64,000 bases of DNA from Verrucomicrobiales bacterium (GCA_002698785.1 PAAG01000053.1:248001-312000), one strand, 5' to 3'; positions 26,188 to 32,089 are shown, counted from the stretch's first letter. Numbers and translations are program-made. Notes: generated from the letters alone by a model not told the origin.

Positions 26188-27744
26188 ATGGATCCGAAAC
26201 GAATCGAGCAACTTCGCGATCCTTCGGTGTTTCCCGGAGCGGCGGACACGGTTGATCTGATCCAGACACATCTTTCGGTGGTCTGCGTCGTTGGAGATTT
26301 CGCCTACAAGTTCAAGAAAGCTATCGAGCTGCCCTTCGTAGATTTCAGCTCGCTCGAAAACCGAAAGCGGTTTTGCGAAGAAGAGCTTCGCTTGAATCGC
26401 CGCCTTTGCCCTTCCGAGTATCTGAGCGTCGAAAAATTACGTGAAAGTCCTGAGGGAAAGATAGCATTGGGAGCTGAATCAGGTGAGATCATCGACTACG
26501 CGGTAAAGATGCGGCGTCTGCCAGCCGACCGAATGATGGACGTGCTCCTGGAGGACGACGCAGTCTCCGAGAAGGATATCGTCGATCTGGCAAAAGAGGT
26601 GGTTGCCTTTCACAACCACGCGGAGCGTGGTCAGGAAATCGACTCGTTCGGCGATCCTGAAAAGCTGGCTCAATTCGCGATCAAGAATTTTGAAGAATCG
26701 GAGAAATACGTCGACAAGATCCTTTCTGCTTCTCTCCACGAAGAACTATTCGCCCACACGAAACGAGATTTCAAAAAATGGATGCCGATTCTGCAGGAGA
26801 GACTCCGAGAAGGAAAAATCGTTGATGGCCACGGCGATCTGCACGCCAGAAATATCTGTCTCACCGATCCTATTGCCATTTACGACTGCATTGAATTTGA
26901 ACCTGCCTTTCGCTGTGGGGATGTCGCTTTGGAGCATGCCTTCCTTCTCATGGATCTCCGTTTTCGTGGCCATTCCGAGTTGGCGAAAGCATACCTGGAA
27001 GCCGTGAAGGCAGAAACAGGAGATGGCGAGCTGAAGGATATTCTTCCGTTGTTCATGCAATACCGGGCCATGGTCAGGTGCAAAGTTTCTGCAATCACCG
27101 CCAGCGAACAAGAAATCGATCCGGAGACTCGGGACAATGCCAAATCTGAAGCGAGACGATACATGAGACTCGCTGCAGGACTGGTTGTAGAAGAACGGCG
27201 GCCAATTTGGATCATGCTGTGCGGACTGCCTGGATCCGGAAAGTCGACTATTGCCGGCCTCTTCGCAGAAGAACTCGGTTGGAATATTTTTTCCAGCGAC
27301 CGAATAAGAAAAGAGTTGGCGGGATTTACTCCCACGGATCGATTGCCAGAAGAATTCTATTCCTCTGAAATTTCGAATAGGACGTATCGAGAGATGATTG
27401 AACGGGCGACTGGTTCGAGTTCCGGCATCAGCATCCTGGACGCAAACTATCGAACCGCTGTCGAGCGCGCCAAGGTGAAGCTGGCAGCAGCAGAAGCGCG
27501 TTCGTCCCTCGTGATAATCCACCTTTCCCCTGGCGACGAAGAACTCCAACGGCGGCTGGTGGAGAGGTCAGAAGATCCAGAATCCGTGAGCGATGCGGAT
27601 GTCGAAGTACTCGAGAAATTAGCCTCACAATTCGAGGCACCCCATCCCGACGAGTGCGATCTGCTACTTGAGGCATCATCCCTCGGAAGCCCCGAAACGG
27701 CAGCAGAAGAAATTCTCTCACAAATGTGCCGCGGCATTGAATAG
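26188..27744 (+). CDS. APH-like kinase fused to a zeta-toxin-like P-loop kinase
   Basis: A 518-residue fusion common in bacteria and without known substrate. The N-terminal part (about 1-330) is an aminoglycoside phosphotransferase-like kinase fold: FAYKFKKAIELPF with the ATP Lys, DGHGDLHARNICL as catalytic loop, and YDCIEFEPAFRCGDVALE. The C-terminal part (about 345-518) is a P-loop kinase with MLCGLPGSGKSTIAGLFAEELG, SSDRIRKELAG and a Walker-B-like SILDANYR. It stands alone as the last gene before the RNA island. Confidence 0.85.
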   Translation: MDPKRIEQLRDPSVFPGAADTVDLIQTHLSVVCVVGDFAYKFKKAIELPFVDFSSLENRKRFCEEELRLNRRLCPSEYLSVEKLRESPEGKIALGAESGEIIDYAVKMRRLPADRMMDVLLEDDAVSEKDIVDLAKEVVAFHNHAERGQEIDSFGDPEKLAQFAIKNFEESEKYVDKILSASLHEELFAHTKRDFKKWMPILQERLREGKIVDGHGDLHARNICLTDPIAIYDCIEFEPAFRCGDVALEHAFLLMDLRFRGHSELAKAYLEAVKAETGDGELKDILPLFMQYRAMVRCKVSAITASEQEIDPETRDNAKSEARRYMRLAAGLVVEERRPIWIMLCGLPGSGKSTIAGLFAEELGWNIFSSDRIRKELAGFTPTDRLPEEFYSSEISNRTYREMIERATGSSSGISILDANYRTAVERAKVKLAAAEARSSLVIIHLSPGDEELQRRLVERSEDPESVSDADVEVLEKLASQFEAPHPDECDLLLEASSLGSPETAAEEILSQMCRGIE

Positions 27745-27809
27745 CAGGCGTTATCGAATCGTCTTTCCCGAAAGCCTGCGCAGAAAATGCCAACTAGGCA
27801 AAACTGCGC

Positions 27810-27837
27810 TTGACTTTGACTAAATATAGGATATACT
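27810..27837 (+). promoter_or_regulatory. Sigma-70-like promoter at the island's left edge
   Basis: TTGACT at 27810-27815 and TATACT at 27832-27837 are separated by 16 bases, a near-consensus housekeeping promoter. It precedes the 63-codon frame at 27868 and then a terminator at 28089, so it drives that unit rather than obviously the tRNA array. Confidence 0.65.
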
Positions 27838-27867
27838 CCCATCACCAAATTTATATAACACTTTCAA

Positions 27868-28059
27868 ATGGCAAAGCCCGGAAACATATCTCCCATCACA
27901 ACCCGACTTACGAGTCGGTGGGAGAAGCCACATACCCTGAGCTACTGCCCGGATTATTTCGGACAAGATTCAGAAAAGGCCCCGATGTGCCTCAGTGGCG
28001 GTATCTTAGCGATTGCCGATTTGGGTGTAAATGAGGAAGGGAGGCCGAGGTTCGCGTAA
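27868..28059 (+). CDS. Small hypothetical protein (63 residues)
   Basis: A 63-codon frame (MAKPGNISPITTRLTSRWEK at the N-terminus; CPDYFGQDSEKAPMC in the middle, with two Cys). It lies between a good promoter and a strong terminator, which argues for a real transcript. The ribosome binding site is poor, so the transcript may instead be a small RNA. I do not recognise the protein. It lies at the left edge of the tRNA/Ro island. Confidence 0.4.
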   Translation: MAKPGNISPITTRLTSRWEKPHTLSYCPDYFGQDSEKAPMCLSGGILAIADLGVNEEGRPRFA

Positions 28060-28088
28060 AAAACGAAGAATAGTAGACGTTTTACGTG

Positions 28089-28124
28089 AACCTCGCTCTC
28101 CGGAAAGGAAGCGAGGTTTTTTTG
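28089..28124 (+). terminator. Rho-independent terminator
   Basis: A 9-bp stem AACCTCGCT / AGCGAGGTT is followed by seven T. A second short inverted repeat (CGTAAAA / TTTTACG) precedes it. It ends the unit starting at 27868. Confidence 0.85.
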
Positions 28125-28728
28125 TGTAACAAACTAAAGATTAACCAATAAGGAAAACATAACTTGGCCAAAAGAGGCCGAGAAAAACGAAAAGAAAGAA
28201 GAATAAACGAAAGAGGCCCGTCGCCAGCGGCAACTGACGACGAGCCCAGATGAAAGCAAAGGATCGACGAATGTGATCGCAGTGCTCGCACAGCAAAAGA
28301 TAGCGGTCAATTCCGAAACGGTCAAGGAAGGGAGCTGAATCAGCACTCAACGCAACCGCTGTTTCTATATAGAGATATATAGTTGAATCCTGAAGCTTTC
28401 GATAATGAGGAAAAAACATTTTTACTATCACGAAAGGCTTTTTGGGATGTGTGCCTGCAAACACTGAAACGTCCGCCGAGAAAACCTGCGGCTTCCTCAA
28501 AAGAGAGGAAGCGGTGTTCGTTCTTTAAAAAAGAAAAGGAACAGGCTGGGCCGGATAGGAAAGAGTCAAAGACGACTCGATTAGCTCCAAACCCCACCAC
28601 CCGCCAAAAGCGACCTTAAAAGAAAAAAGCAGGACTGGTCTCCTGAGGCAAAAAGGGTCGGATGTGGAACGGAGTGTTTCTCAATCTATCCGCGAAAAGA
28701 CTGTTCTTCTTCAAATTTCAAATCAAGC
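28125..28728. other. 600-base stretch before the array without a supported gene
   Basis: I see no convincing gene. The plus strand is purine-rich. The minus strand holds a 119-codon frame (28141-28500) whose end is hydrophobic (LFFFLFVFLGLFW) and that contains a CxxC, but it has no clear start signal. A small GC-rich hairpin-like stretch lies near 28222-28250. The sequence ends with TTCAAATTTCAAATC, similar to the spacers of the array. Confidence 0.5.
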
Positions 28729-28801
28729 ACGTCGCGCACCAGCTGTGCACGCAGGTCTCCAAAACCAGCGATGCCTGGGGCGGCACCAGGGCGGCGTGCC
28801 A
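28729..28801 (+). tRNA. tRNA-Trp(CCA), altered elbow
   Basis: First tRNA of the array, with encoded CCA. The 7-bp acceptor is ACGTCGC / GCGGCGT. Anticodon CCA lies at 28759-28761 in loop CTCCAAA; the anticodon stem has one A-A mismatch. The D arm is short, GCAC-CAGCT-GTGC, with AG in the 5-base loop. The T loop is GGCGGCA (G54, G55, C56, G58) instead of TTCRAAT. Confidence 0.75.
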
Positions 28802-28808
28802 TTTCTTT

Positions 28809-28920
28809 GATCGGAGTCAGATATCAGAGGTCAGGAGTCAGCGAAGAGTGTTTTGTAGGTAACAGATGCGAGACAATCCAAACTGGCTTCTGACTTCTGA
28901 TCTCAGGCTTCTGAGAAATC
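28809..28920. repeat. Dispersed palindromic repeat, family 2
   Basis: Contains GGTCAGGAGTCAG and, 60 bases on, CTGACTTCTGATCTC in inverted orientation. Related copies occur at 30635-30712 and 31827-31911. The imperfect palindromic arms suggest a REP-like or miniature mobile element sitting in gaps of the array. Confidence 0.6.
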
Positions 28921-28921
28921 T

Positions 28922-28996
28922 GGGGGCGCATGTGCCACAGGGGCGATGCTGTCTTGCAAACAGCGTGGGCGGGTGCAAGTCCCGTCGCTTCCACCA
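28922..28996 (+). tRNA. tRNA-Ala(TGC), altered elbow, copy 1
   Basis: Acceptor GGGGGCG / CGCTTCC, discriminator A, CCA encoded. Anticodon TGC at 28955-28957 in loop CTTGCAA with a 5-bp stem. The D arm is reduced (TGCC-ACAGG-GGCG). The T arm is GCGGG-TGCAAGT-CCCGT, so position 55 is G and 56 is C. The spacer after it is AATTTCAAATC. Confidence 0.75.
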
Positions 28997-29009
28997 ATTT
29001 CAAATCAAA

Positions 29010-29081
29010 GGGGGAGCATGTCCATAGAGGCGATGCTGCCTTGCAAGCAGCGTGTGGCGGGTGCAAGTCCCGTTTCCTCCA
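29010..29081 (+). tRNA. tRNA-Ala(TGC), altered elbow, copy 2
   Basis: Acceptor GGGGGAG / TTCCTCC, discriminator A, no encoded CCA. Anticodon TGC at 29042-29044 with stem GCTGC / GCAGC. The D arm is degenerate (GTCC-ATAGA-GGCG). T loop TGCAAGT. It is clearly related to the copy before it. Confidence 0.7.
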
Positions 29082-29090
29082 CTTACTTTT

Positions 29091-29160
29091 GAGTGATTAG
29101 TAATCGGTAATCAGTAGGTCAGTAAAACTGGCGTATCGATCACTGATAACTGATTACTCC
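29091..29160. repeat. Dispersed palindromic repeat, family 1
   Basis: GTGATTAGTAATCGGTAATC on the left and ATCACTGATAACTGATTAC on the right form an imperfect palindrome. Related copies are at 30042-30117 and 39031-39107, all within the island. Confidence 0.6.
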
Positions 29161-29603
29161 CACTTTGGCGGCCTGGCGTCGTTAGATGATCCTGTTGTGA
29201 AGCAGGGAAAAGGAGAGTCCGTCCGGGCTCTCCGCCTCAGCCTTCGGGTTGGGGACAGCCAGGCAGACCCAGTCCTGTGAGCTTCGCGGAGTCAAATCCC
29301 GCGGAGCTATGCTGGAAGATGGGAGATGCTACCACTGCTGATGGCAAATGCTCAAGCAGTGGGCGGGTCTAGCACCCCGCAGAGTCTCTACGCAAACATC
29401 GACAGCTAAGGACGAAGGGCAGTCACATCGTGCAAGGCAGTTTTGCCGCCGAGAGCGATGGGGCAGTTGACTGGTGACGGATCGCGAGCTCCGAAGTCGG
29501 GTAGACCGTTCGAGATCCGTGGCAACGGGCCGGGCAAGAGGCGTGTGAGATTCGGTTGCTCAAAAAGCAATGGACTCGCAGGACGTGCACGTCTCTCAGG
29601 GCA

Positions 29604-29675
29604 AAGCAATTAGCCAAATGGTAAAGGCAATAGACTGTAAATCTATGATTGTGGGTTCAATTCCTGCATTGTTTG
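29604..29675 (+). tRNA. tRNA-Tyr(GTA), canonical elbow, short variable loop
   Basis: Acceptor AAGCAAT / ATTGTTT, D loop with GG (AAATGGTAAA), anticodon GTA at 29637-29639 with a perfect 5-bp stem, T arm GTGGG-TTCAATT-CCTGC. The variable loop has only 4 bases, whereas bacterial tRNA-Tyr normally has a long variable arm. No CCA is encoded. It lies inside the large structured RNA. Confidence 0.75.
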
Positions 29676-30006
29676 ACAAAAACGCAAAGTCGCGTCCACG
29701 ACAGTTGTGAGAATGGCTTAATCCCCGACCGACATTGTCGGAATCGGGGTCCGAAAGAGCTCGCAAGGCTCTTGAGGATTGATTGGAAGTCGCACGGTGA
29801 GGTTCGCGCCTCTTTGCGGCCCGGCAGGGTCGACGGTAGACGGAAAGTCGAGTAGCAATTGTCGAATGGGTCTAACGCCAGATCCTTAACAAAGGCAGCC
29901 ATGTAGAGTTACAGCATGTGGGGCCCATAGTCCCCTGTGTTGTGGAACGACTCGGGAAGGTGAGCCCTAGCAGGCTCGCGATAATCCGGAGCAAGACTCT
30001 ATGAGA

Positions 30007-30037
30007 GCAGGTGTCCTTCTCAGCCTGCCCTTTTTTT
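30007..30037 (+). terminator. Terminator of the large structured RNA
   Basis: Stem GCAGG / CCTGC, then CC and seven T. It separates the structured RNA from the next tRNA block. Confidence 0.7.
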
Positions 30038-30041
30038 CCAG

Positions 30042-30117
30042 AAATCGGTAATCAGTAACCGGTGATCAGATTCAGAGCATCTGACTGACCACTGTTTACG
30101 GATCACTGATTACTGAA
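30042..30117. repeat. Dispersed palindromic repeat, family 1
   Basis: ATCGGTAATCAGTAACCGG and CGGATCACTGATTACTGA form the two arms. Same family as 29091-29160 and 39031-39107. It lies between the structured RNA and tRNA-Pro. Confidence 0.6.
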
Positions 30118-30121
30118 CCAA

Positions 30122-30195
30122 CGTGGTGAGGTCGAAGTAGTCGAGATACCGGTCTTGGAAACCGGAGTAAGCAGGTGCAAGTCCTGTCACCGCGA
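30122..30195 (+). tRNA. tRNA-Pro(TGG), altered elbow, copy 1
   Basis: Acceptor CGTGGTG / CACCGCG with C1-G72 and discriminator A, as in bacterial tRNA-Pro. Anticodon TGG at 30156-30158, stem CCGGT / ACCGG. D arm TCGA-AGTAG-TCGA. T loop TGCAAGT. Confidence 0.75.
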
Positions 30196-30203
30196 TTACC
30201 AAA

Positions 30204-30280
30204 CGTGATGATACCGAAGCAGACGAGGTGCGTGTCTTGGAAACACGTTCAAGCAGGGGCAGGTCCTGCCATCGCGACCA
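30204..30280 (+). tRNA. tRNA-Pro(TGG), altered elbow, copy 2
   Basis: Acceptor CGTGATG / CATCGCG, discriminator A, CCA encoded. Anticodon TGG at 30238-30240. T arm GCAGG-GGCAGGT-CCTGC, so G54, G55, C56 and G58. The D region CGAAGCAGACGA resembles copy 1. Confidence 0.75.
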
Positions 30281-30290
30281 ATTTATTATA

Positions 30291-30361
30291 CCAGGGAAGA
30301 TGCTGGTTTTCTTGTTAGGTCTCATAAGCCTGACTACGCGAGTTCGATTCTCGCCCCTGGA
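30291..30361 (+). tRNA. tRNA-Met(CAT), canonical T loop
   Basis: Acceptor CCAGGGA / CCCCTGG (six pairs plus A-C). Anticodon CAT at 30323-30325, stem TAGGT / GCCTG. T arm GCGAG-TTCGATT-CTCGC is canonical, and CTGG in the D region supplies GG. The D stem is weak. No C1-A72 initiator feature is seen; CAT could also be a lysidine-modified Ile tRNA. Confidence 0.65.
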
Positions 30362-30373
30362 ACCAATTTCAAA

Positions 30374-30463
30374 AGGTGCTGTTCCCGTCAGTGGTCTGTA
30401 AAACCACCGTCAAAAAACAAGTCGGGAAGGCGACGAGTGGAGCGTTACCACCAGCACCTACCA
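30374..30463 (+). tRNA. tRNA-Tyr(GTA) without D hairpin, long variable arm
   Basis: Perfect acceptor AGGTGCT / AGCACCT, discriminator A, CCA encoded. Anticodon GTA at 30398-30400 with stem GTGGT / ACCAC. Only 10 bases (GTTCCCGTCA) lie between acceptor and anticodon stem, so no D hairpin can form. The variable arm is 29 bases (CGTC...GACG), and its loop contains CGGGAA, complementary to TTCCCG of the D segment. T loop AGCGTTA (A54, G55, C56, T58). The same design recurs at 32641. Confidence 0.7.
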
Positions 30464-30473
30464 TTTAGCCAAG

Positions 30474-30544
30474 TGGCTCATAGTGAAACAGTATCACGCC
30501 GGATTGTTAACCCGGAATTCATGGGGCGGAACCATGTGGGCCAG
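30474..30544 (+). tRNA. tRNA-Asn(GTT), altered elbow
   Basis: Acceptor TGGCTCA / TGGGCCA. D arm GTGA-AACAGTA-TCAC with AG at 18-19. Anticodon GTT at 30506-30508. T arm CATGG-GGCGGAA-CCATG (G54, G55, C56, G58). Confidence 0.8.
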
Positions 30545-30554
30545 TAATTTCAAA

Positions 30555-30625
30555 CGCTCTGTAGCTCAATAGTAGAGCACCCGGCTGATAACCGGAAGAC
30601 GTTGGAGCATAACCATCCAGAGCGA
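30555..30625 (+). tRNA. tRNA-Ile(GAT), altered elbow
   Basis: Acceptor CGCTCTG / CAGAGCG, discriminator A. D arm GCTC-AATAGTA-GAGC, exactly the canonical sequence except AG for GG. Anticodon GAT at 30587-30589. T loop AGCATAA (A54, G55, C56, T58). Confidence 0.8.
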
Positions 30626-30634
30626 CTCTTTTAG

Positions 30635-30712
30635 CCAGAAGTCAGATGATGGAGGTCAGAGGTCGGCGAGCAAAAGCCAGATCTCTGGCCTCCGGTTTCG
30701 GACTTCTGAAAC
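30635..30712. repeat. Dispersed palindromic repeat, family 2
   Basis: AGAAGTCAGATGATGGAGGTC on the left is inverted against GGACTTCTGAAAC on the right. Same family as 28809-28920 and 31827-31911. It separates tRNA-Ile from tRNA-Phe. Confidence 0.55.
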
Positions 30713-30716
30713 CCAC

Positions 30717-30788
30717 GGCTGGGTAGCTGAGACAGATTAGCGAACCGTTGAAGGCGGTGAGAGATCGGAGCGTTACCGATACCAGCCA
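30717..30788 (+). tRNA. tRNA-Phe(GAA), altered elbow
   Basis: Acceptor GGCTGGG / ACCAGCC with one mismatch at the seventh pair. Anticodon GAA at 30750-30752. The D loop contains ACAGAT. T arm ATCGG-AGCGTTA-CCGAT (A54, G55, C56, T58). Confidence 0.7.
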
Positions 30789-30806
30789 TAACCTTTCTAA
30801 AAAAGG

Positions 30807-30880
30807 GCCCCATTGATGTAATAGTAGCCTGCCTGTCTGTCGAACAGGTTGAGTCGGAGCATAACCGGCATGGGGCGCCA
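30807..30880 (+). tRNA. tRNA-Asp(GTC), altered elbow, copy 1
   Basis: Acceptor GCCCCAT / ATGGGGC, discriminator G as expected for Asp, CCA encoded. Anticodon GTC at 30839-30841, stem CCTGT / ACAGG. D loop AATAGTA. T loop AGCATAA. Confidence 0.8.
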
Positions 30881-30888
30881 TTTTCAAA

Positions 30889-30959
30889 GTCTCTGTAGTG
30901 TAACAGCAGCATGGCACACTTCCACTGTGGCGGTCCGGGTGCGAATCCCGGCAGGGGCT
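30889..30959 (+). tRNA. tRNA-Gly(TCC), altered elbow, copy 1
   Basis: Acceptor GTCTCTG / CAGGGGC. D arm GTGT-AACAGCA-GCAT with AG. Anticodon TCC at 30921-30923 with a 4-bp stem. T arm CCGGG-TGCGAAT-CCCGG. Confidence 0.75.
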
Positions 30960-30974
30960 CTTTCATTCTAACAT

Positions 30975-31048
30975 TCCTCCGAAGCATTAAAGTGATGCAG
31001 TGGTCTTTTAAACCACTGAAGAAGGGGCAGTACCTTCCGGGGGAACCA
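30975..31048 (+). tRNA. tRNA-Lys(TTT), altered elbow
   Basis: Acceptor TCCTCCG / CGGGGGA, discriminator A, CCA encoded. D arm GCAT-TAAAGTG-ATGC with AG. Anticodon TTT at 31007-31009. T loop GGCAGTA (G54, G55, C56, G58). Confidence 0.8.
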
Positions 31049-31058
31049 ATTTCACCAT

Positions 31059-31129
31059 GTCTCCGTGGTGTAGTAGACGCATAACGTCGTGCGAAGGCGT
31101 AGGATCAGGTGCGATTCCTGGCGGGGATA
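31059..31129 (+). tRNA. tRNA-Arg(GCG), altered elbow
   Basis: Acceptor GTCTCCG / CGGGGAT. D arm GTGT-AGTAGAC-GCAT with AG. Anticodon GCG at 31091-31093; bacteria normally use ACG for these codons. T arm TCAGG-TGCGATT-CCTGG. Confidence 0.75.
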
Positions 31130-31144
31130 TATTTTTCTAACAAA

Positions 31145-31216
31145 GCCTCTGTAGTGTAATAGGCAGCATGTCGCTCTTGTAAAGCGGTGGTCTGGGTGCA
31201 AATCCTGGCAGGGGCT
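31145..31216 (+). tRNA. tRNA-Thr(TGT), altered elbow
   Basis: Acceptor GCCTCTG / CAGGGGC. D loop AATAGGCA. Anticodon TGT at 31178-31180, stem TCGCT / AGCGG. T loop TGCAAAT. Confidence 0.8.
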
Positions 31217-31231
31217 CTTCCAGAATGATTT

Positions 31232-31301
31232 GTCGCCGTAGTGTAACACCAGCACATCGCCACTCAAAGGGGGTGTCCGGGTGAAAATCCCGGCGGCGAT
31301 C
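31232..31301 (+). tRNA. tRNA-like element, probable anticodon TCA, both 19 and 56 altered
   Basis: Acceptor GTCGCCG / CGGCGAT pairs fully and the T arm CCGGG / CCCGG is perfect. The T loop is TGAAAAT (G55 but A56) and the D loop AACACCA has AC where others have AG. The best anticodon loop is ACTCAAA with stem TCGCC / GGGGG (one mismatch), giving TCA at 31264-31266. A shifted reading gives CAA with a poor stem. It is too short for a selenocysteine tRNA. Confidence 0.5.
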
Positions 31302-31314
31302 GATCTTCTCAAAA

Positions 31315-31388
31315 GCCTCATTGATATAATAGCAACATGCCTGTCTGTCGAACAGGTCCCGCCGGAGCGTAACCGGCATGAGGCGCCA
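31315..31388 (+). tRNA. tRNA-Asp(GTC), altered elbow, copy 2
   Basis: Acceptor GCCTCAT / ATGAGGC, discriminator G, CCA encoded. Anticodon GTC at 31347-31349. D loop AATAGCA. T arm GCCGG-AGCGTAA-CCGGC (A54, G55, C56, T58). Confidence 0.8.
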
Positions 31389-31409
31389 TTTTTCAAAAAG
31401 AACAAGATC

Positions 31410-31481
31410 CCGGTCGTGGTGTAACTAGCAGCATACCACAGTGTGATTGTGAGGGAACGGGTGCAAATCCCGTCGACCGGT
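31410..31481 (+). tRNA. tRNA-His(GTG), altered elbow
   Basis: Acceptor CCGGTCG / CGACCGG. D loop AACTAGCA. Anticodon GTG at 31443-31445 with four stem pairs. T loop TGCAAAT. Confidence 0.7.
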
Positions 31482-31494
31482 TGACCATTTTCAT

Positions 31495-31571
31495 GATGTC
31501 GTGGTCCAAACGAGTAAGGCGCGAGACTGCAAATCTCGAGACTGCGGGTGCAAGTCCCGCCGACATCTCCA
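31495..31571 (+). tRNA. tRNA-Cys(GCA), altered elbow
   Basis: Acceptor GATGTCG / CGACATC, CCA encoded. The D loop contains CGAGTA. Anticodon GCA at 31529-31531, stem CGAGA / TCTCG. T arm GCGGG-TGCAAGT-CCCGC. Confidence 0.8.
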
Positions 31572-31579
31572 TTTTCTAA

Positions 31580-31654
31580 GCGTCATTCGTCTACCAGCTA
31601 GGACCCCTGCCTTCCAAGCAGAAAGACCCGGGGCAGCACCGGGATGACGCTCCA
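31580..31654 (+). tRNA. tRNA-Gly(TCC), altered elbow, copy 2
   Basis: Acceptor GCGTCAT / ATGACGC, CCA encoded. D arm GTCT-ACCAGCTA-GGAC with AG. Anticodon TCC at 31613-31615. T arm CCCGG-GGCAGCA-CCGGG (G54, G55, C56, G58). Confidence 0.8.
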
Positions 31655-31666
31655 ATTTCTAACAAC

Positions 31667-31737
31667 GGGAACTTAGTTTAAAAGAAGAACTCCTCTCTTA
31701 CAAAGAGGCGGCGGGGGAGCGTTACCTCCAGTTCCTA
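31667..31737 (+). tRNA. tRNA-Val(TAC), altered elbow
   Basis: Acceptor GGGAACT / AGTTCCT, discriminator A. D arm GTTT-AAAAGAA-GAAC with AG. Anticodon TAC at 31699-31701, stem CCTCT / AGAGG. T loop AGCGTTA. Confidence 0.8.
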
Positions 31738-31752
31738 TTTCAATTTTCAAAA

Positions 31753-31823
31753 GGGGGCTTAGTTCAAAAGTAGAACGTCTCTCTCATAAGGAGAAAAAGG
31801 AGGAGCATTACCTCCAGCCCCTA
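31753..31823 (+). tRNA. tRNA-Met(CAT), altered elbow
   Basis: Acceptor GGGGGCT / AGCCCCT, discriminator A. D arm GTTC-AAAAGTA-GAAC with AG. Anticodon CAT at 31785-31787. T arm GGAGG-AGCATTA-CCTCC (A54, G55, C56, T58). It could also be Ile-CAT before lysidine modification. Confidence 0.8.
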
Positions 31824-31826
31824 TTT

Positions 31827-31911
31827 CTTTCAGAGGTCCGAAGTCAGAGACCAGAGGTCGGACGGAAGCACAGGCTCTGACTTCTGATGTCAGTCATCTG
31901 ATCTCTGTCCC
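31827..31911. repeat. Dispersed palindromic repeat, family 2
   Basis: CCGAAGTCAGAGACCAGAGG on the left is inverted against CTCTGACTTCTGATG on the right. Same family as 28809-28920 and 30635-30712. It lies between tRNA-Met and tRNA-Glu. Confidence 0.55.
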
Positions 31912-31915
31912 AAAC

Positions 31916-31989
31916 GGGGAATTCGTCCAAAAGTAGGACGCCTCGCTTTCACCGAGGAAACAGGGGAGCGTTACCCCTATTCCCTGCCA
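31916..31989 (+). tRNA. tRNA-Glu(TTC), altered elbow
   Basis: Acceptor GGGGAAT / ATTCCCT, discriminator G, CCA encoded. D arm GTCC-AAAAGTA-GGAC with AG. Anticodon TTC at 31948-31950, stem CCTCG / CGAGG. T arm AGGGG-AGCGTTA-CCCCT. Confidence 0.8.
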
Positions 31990-31999
31990 CTTTCAGAGC

Positions 32000-32089
32000 C
32001 GGAGTGTAGCTCAATTGGTAGAGCGGCCGAGTTATATTCGGTAAGTGCTAGATAAGCCGCTGATACAGGTTCAAGTCCTGTCACTCCGA
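32000..32089 (+). tRNA. tRNA-Ile(TAT)-like, canonical elbow, enlarged variable region
   Basis: Acceptor CGGAGTG / CACTCCG, D arm GCTC-AATTGGTA-GAGC and T arm ACAGG-TTCAAGT-CCTGT are all canonical. The best anticodon arm is GCCGA-GTTATAT-TCGGT, giving TAT at 32033-32035, rare in bacteria. The variable region is 22 bases with no strong stem. An alternative is an insertion in the anticodon region, since GGC and GCC flank a larger loop. The last 9 bases overlap the stop end of the opposite-strand gene. Confidence 0.6.

Larger units (their letters stand above)
29166..30037 (+). ncRNA. Large structured RNA with a tRNA-Tyr inside (GOLLD/ROOL-like candidate)
   Basis: About 870 bases without a coding frame but dense in helices. 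A 7-bp closing helix (29171-29177 with 29258-29264) encloses a 9-bp hairpin (29212-29233) and an 8-bp hairpin with a TTCG loop (29235-29254). A 10-bp minihelix has TCAAAT in its loop (29280-29308). There is an 11-bp hairpin at 29723-29749 and a 9-bp long-range helix (29699-29707 with 29856-29864). It ends in a terminator (stem 30007-30028, seven T to 30037). A tRNA-Tyr sits at 29604-29675. Size, ornate structure and association with tRNAs recall GOLLD and ROOL RNAs, which are known beside or around tRNAs in phages and bacteria. I cannot match a consensus sequence by eye, so the class is inference. Confidence 0.5.

Noticed and set aside
28141-28500. Minus-strand 119-codon frame with a hydrophobic end and a CxxC
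   Set aside because: No ribosome site, low-complexity composition and no recognisable domain. Kept only as a remark in the gap description.
29171-29264. A tRNA-His (GTG) with long variable arm
   Set aside because: A TTGTGAA loop and a 7-bp closing stem exist, but the anticodon stem does not pair as five contiguous pairs and the T arm is a TTCG hairpin. It is better seen as part of the large structured RNA.
29676-30037. Group I intron, RNase P RNA, tmRNA or SRP RNA
   Set aside because: I looked for the paired P/Q/R/S elements of group I introns, the conserved RNase P core, the tmRNA tag frame and the SRP GGAAG-AGCA motif. None fits, although isolated similar bits occur.
31232-31301. Selenocysteine tRNA (selC) because of the TCA anticodon and the nearby Sec gene
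   Set aside because: It is only 70 bases with a 7-bp acceptor and a very short variable loop. tRNA-Sec is about 90 bases with a long variable arm and an extended acceptor domain.
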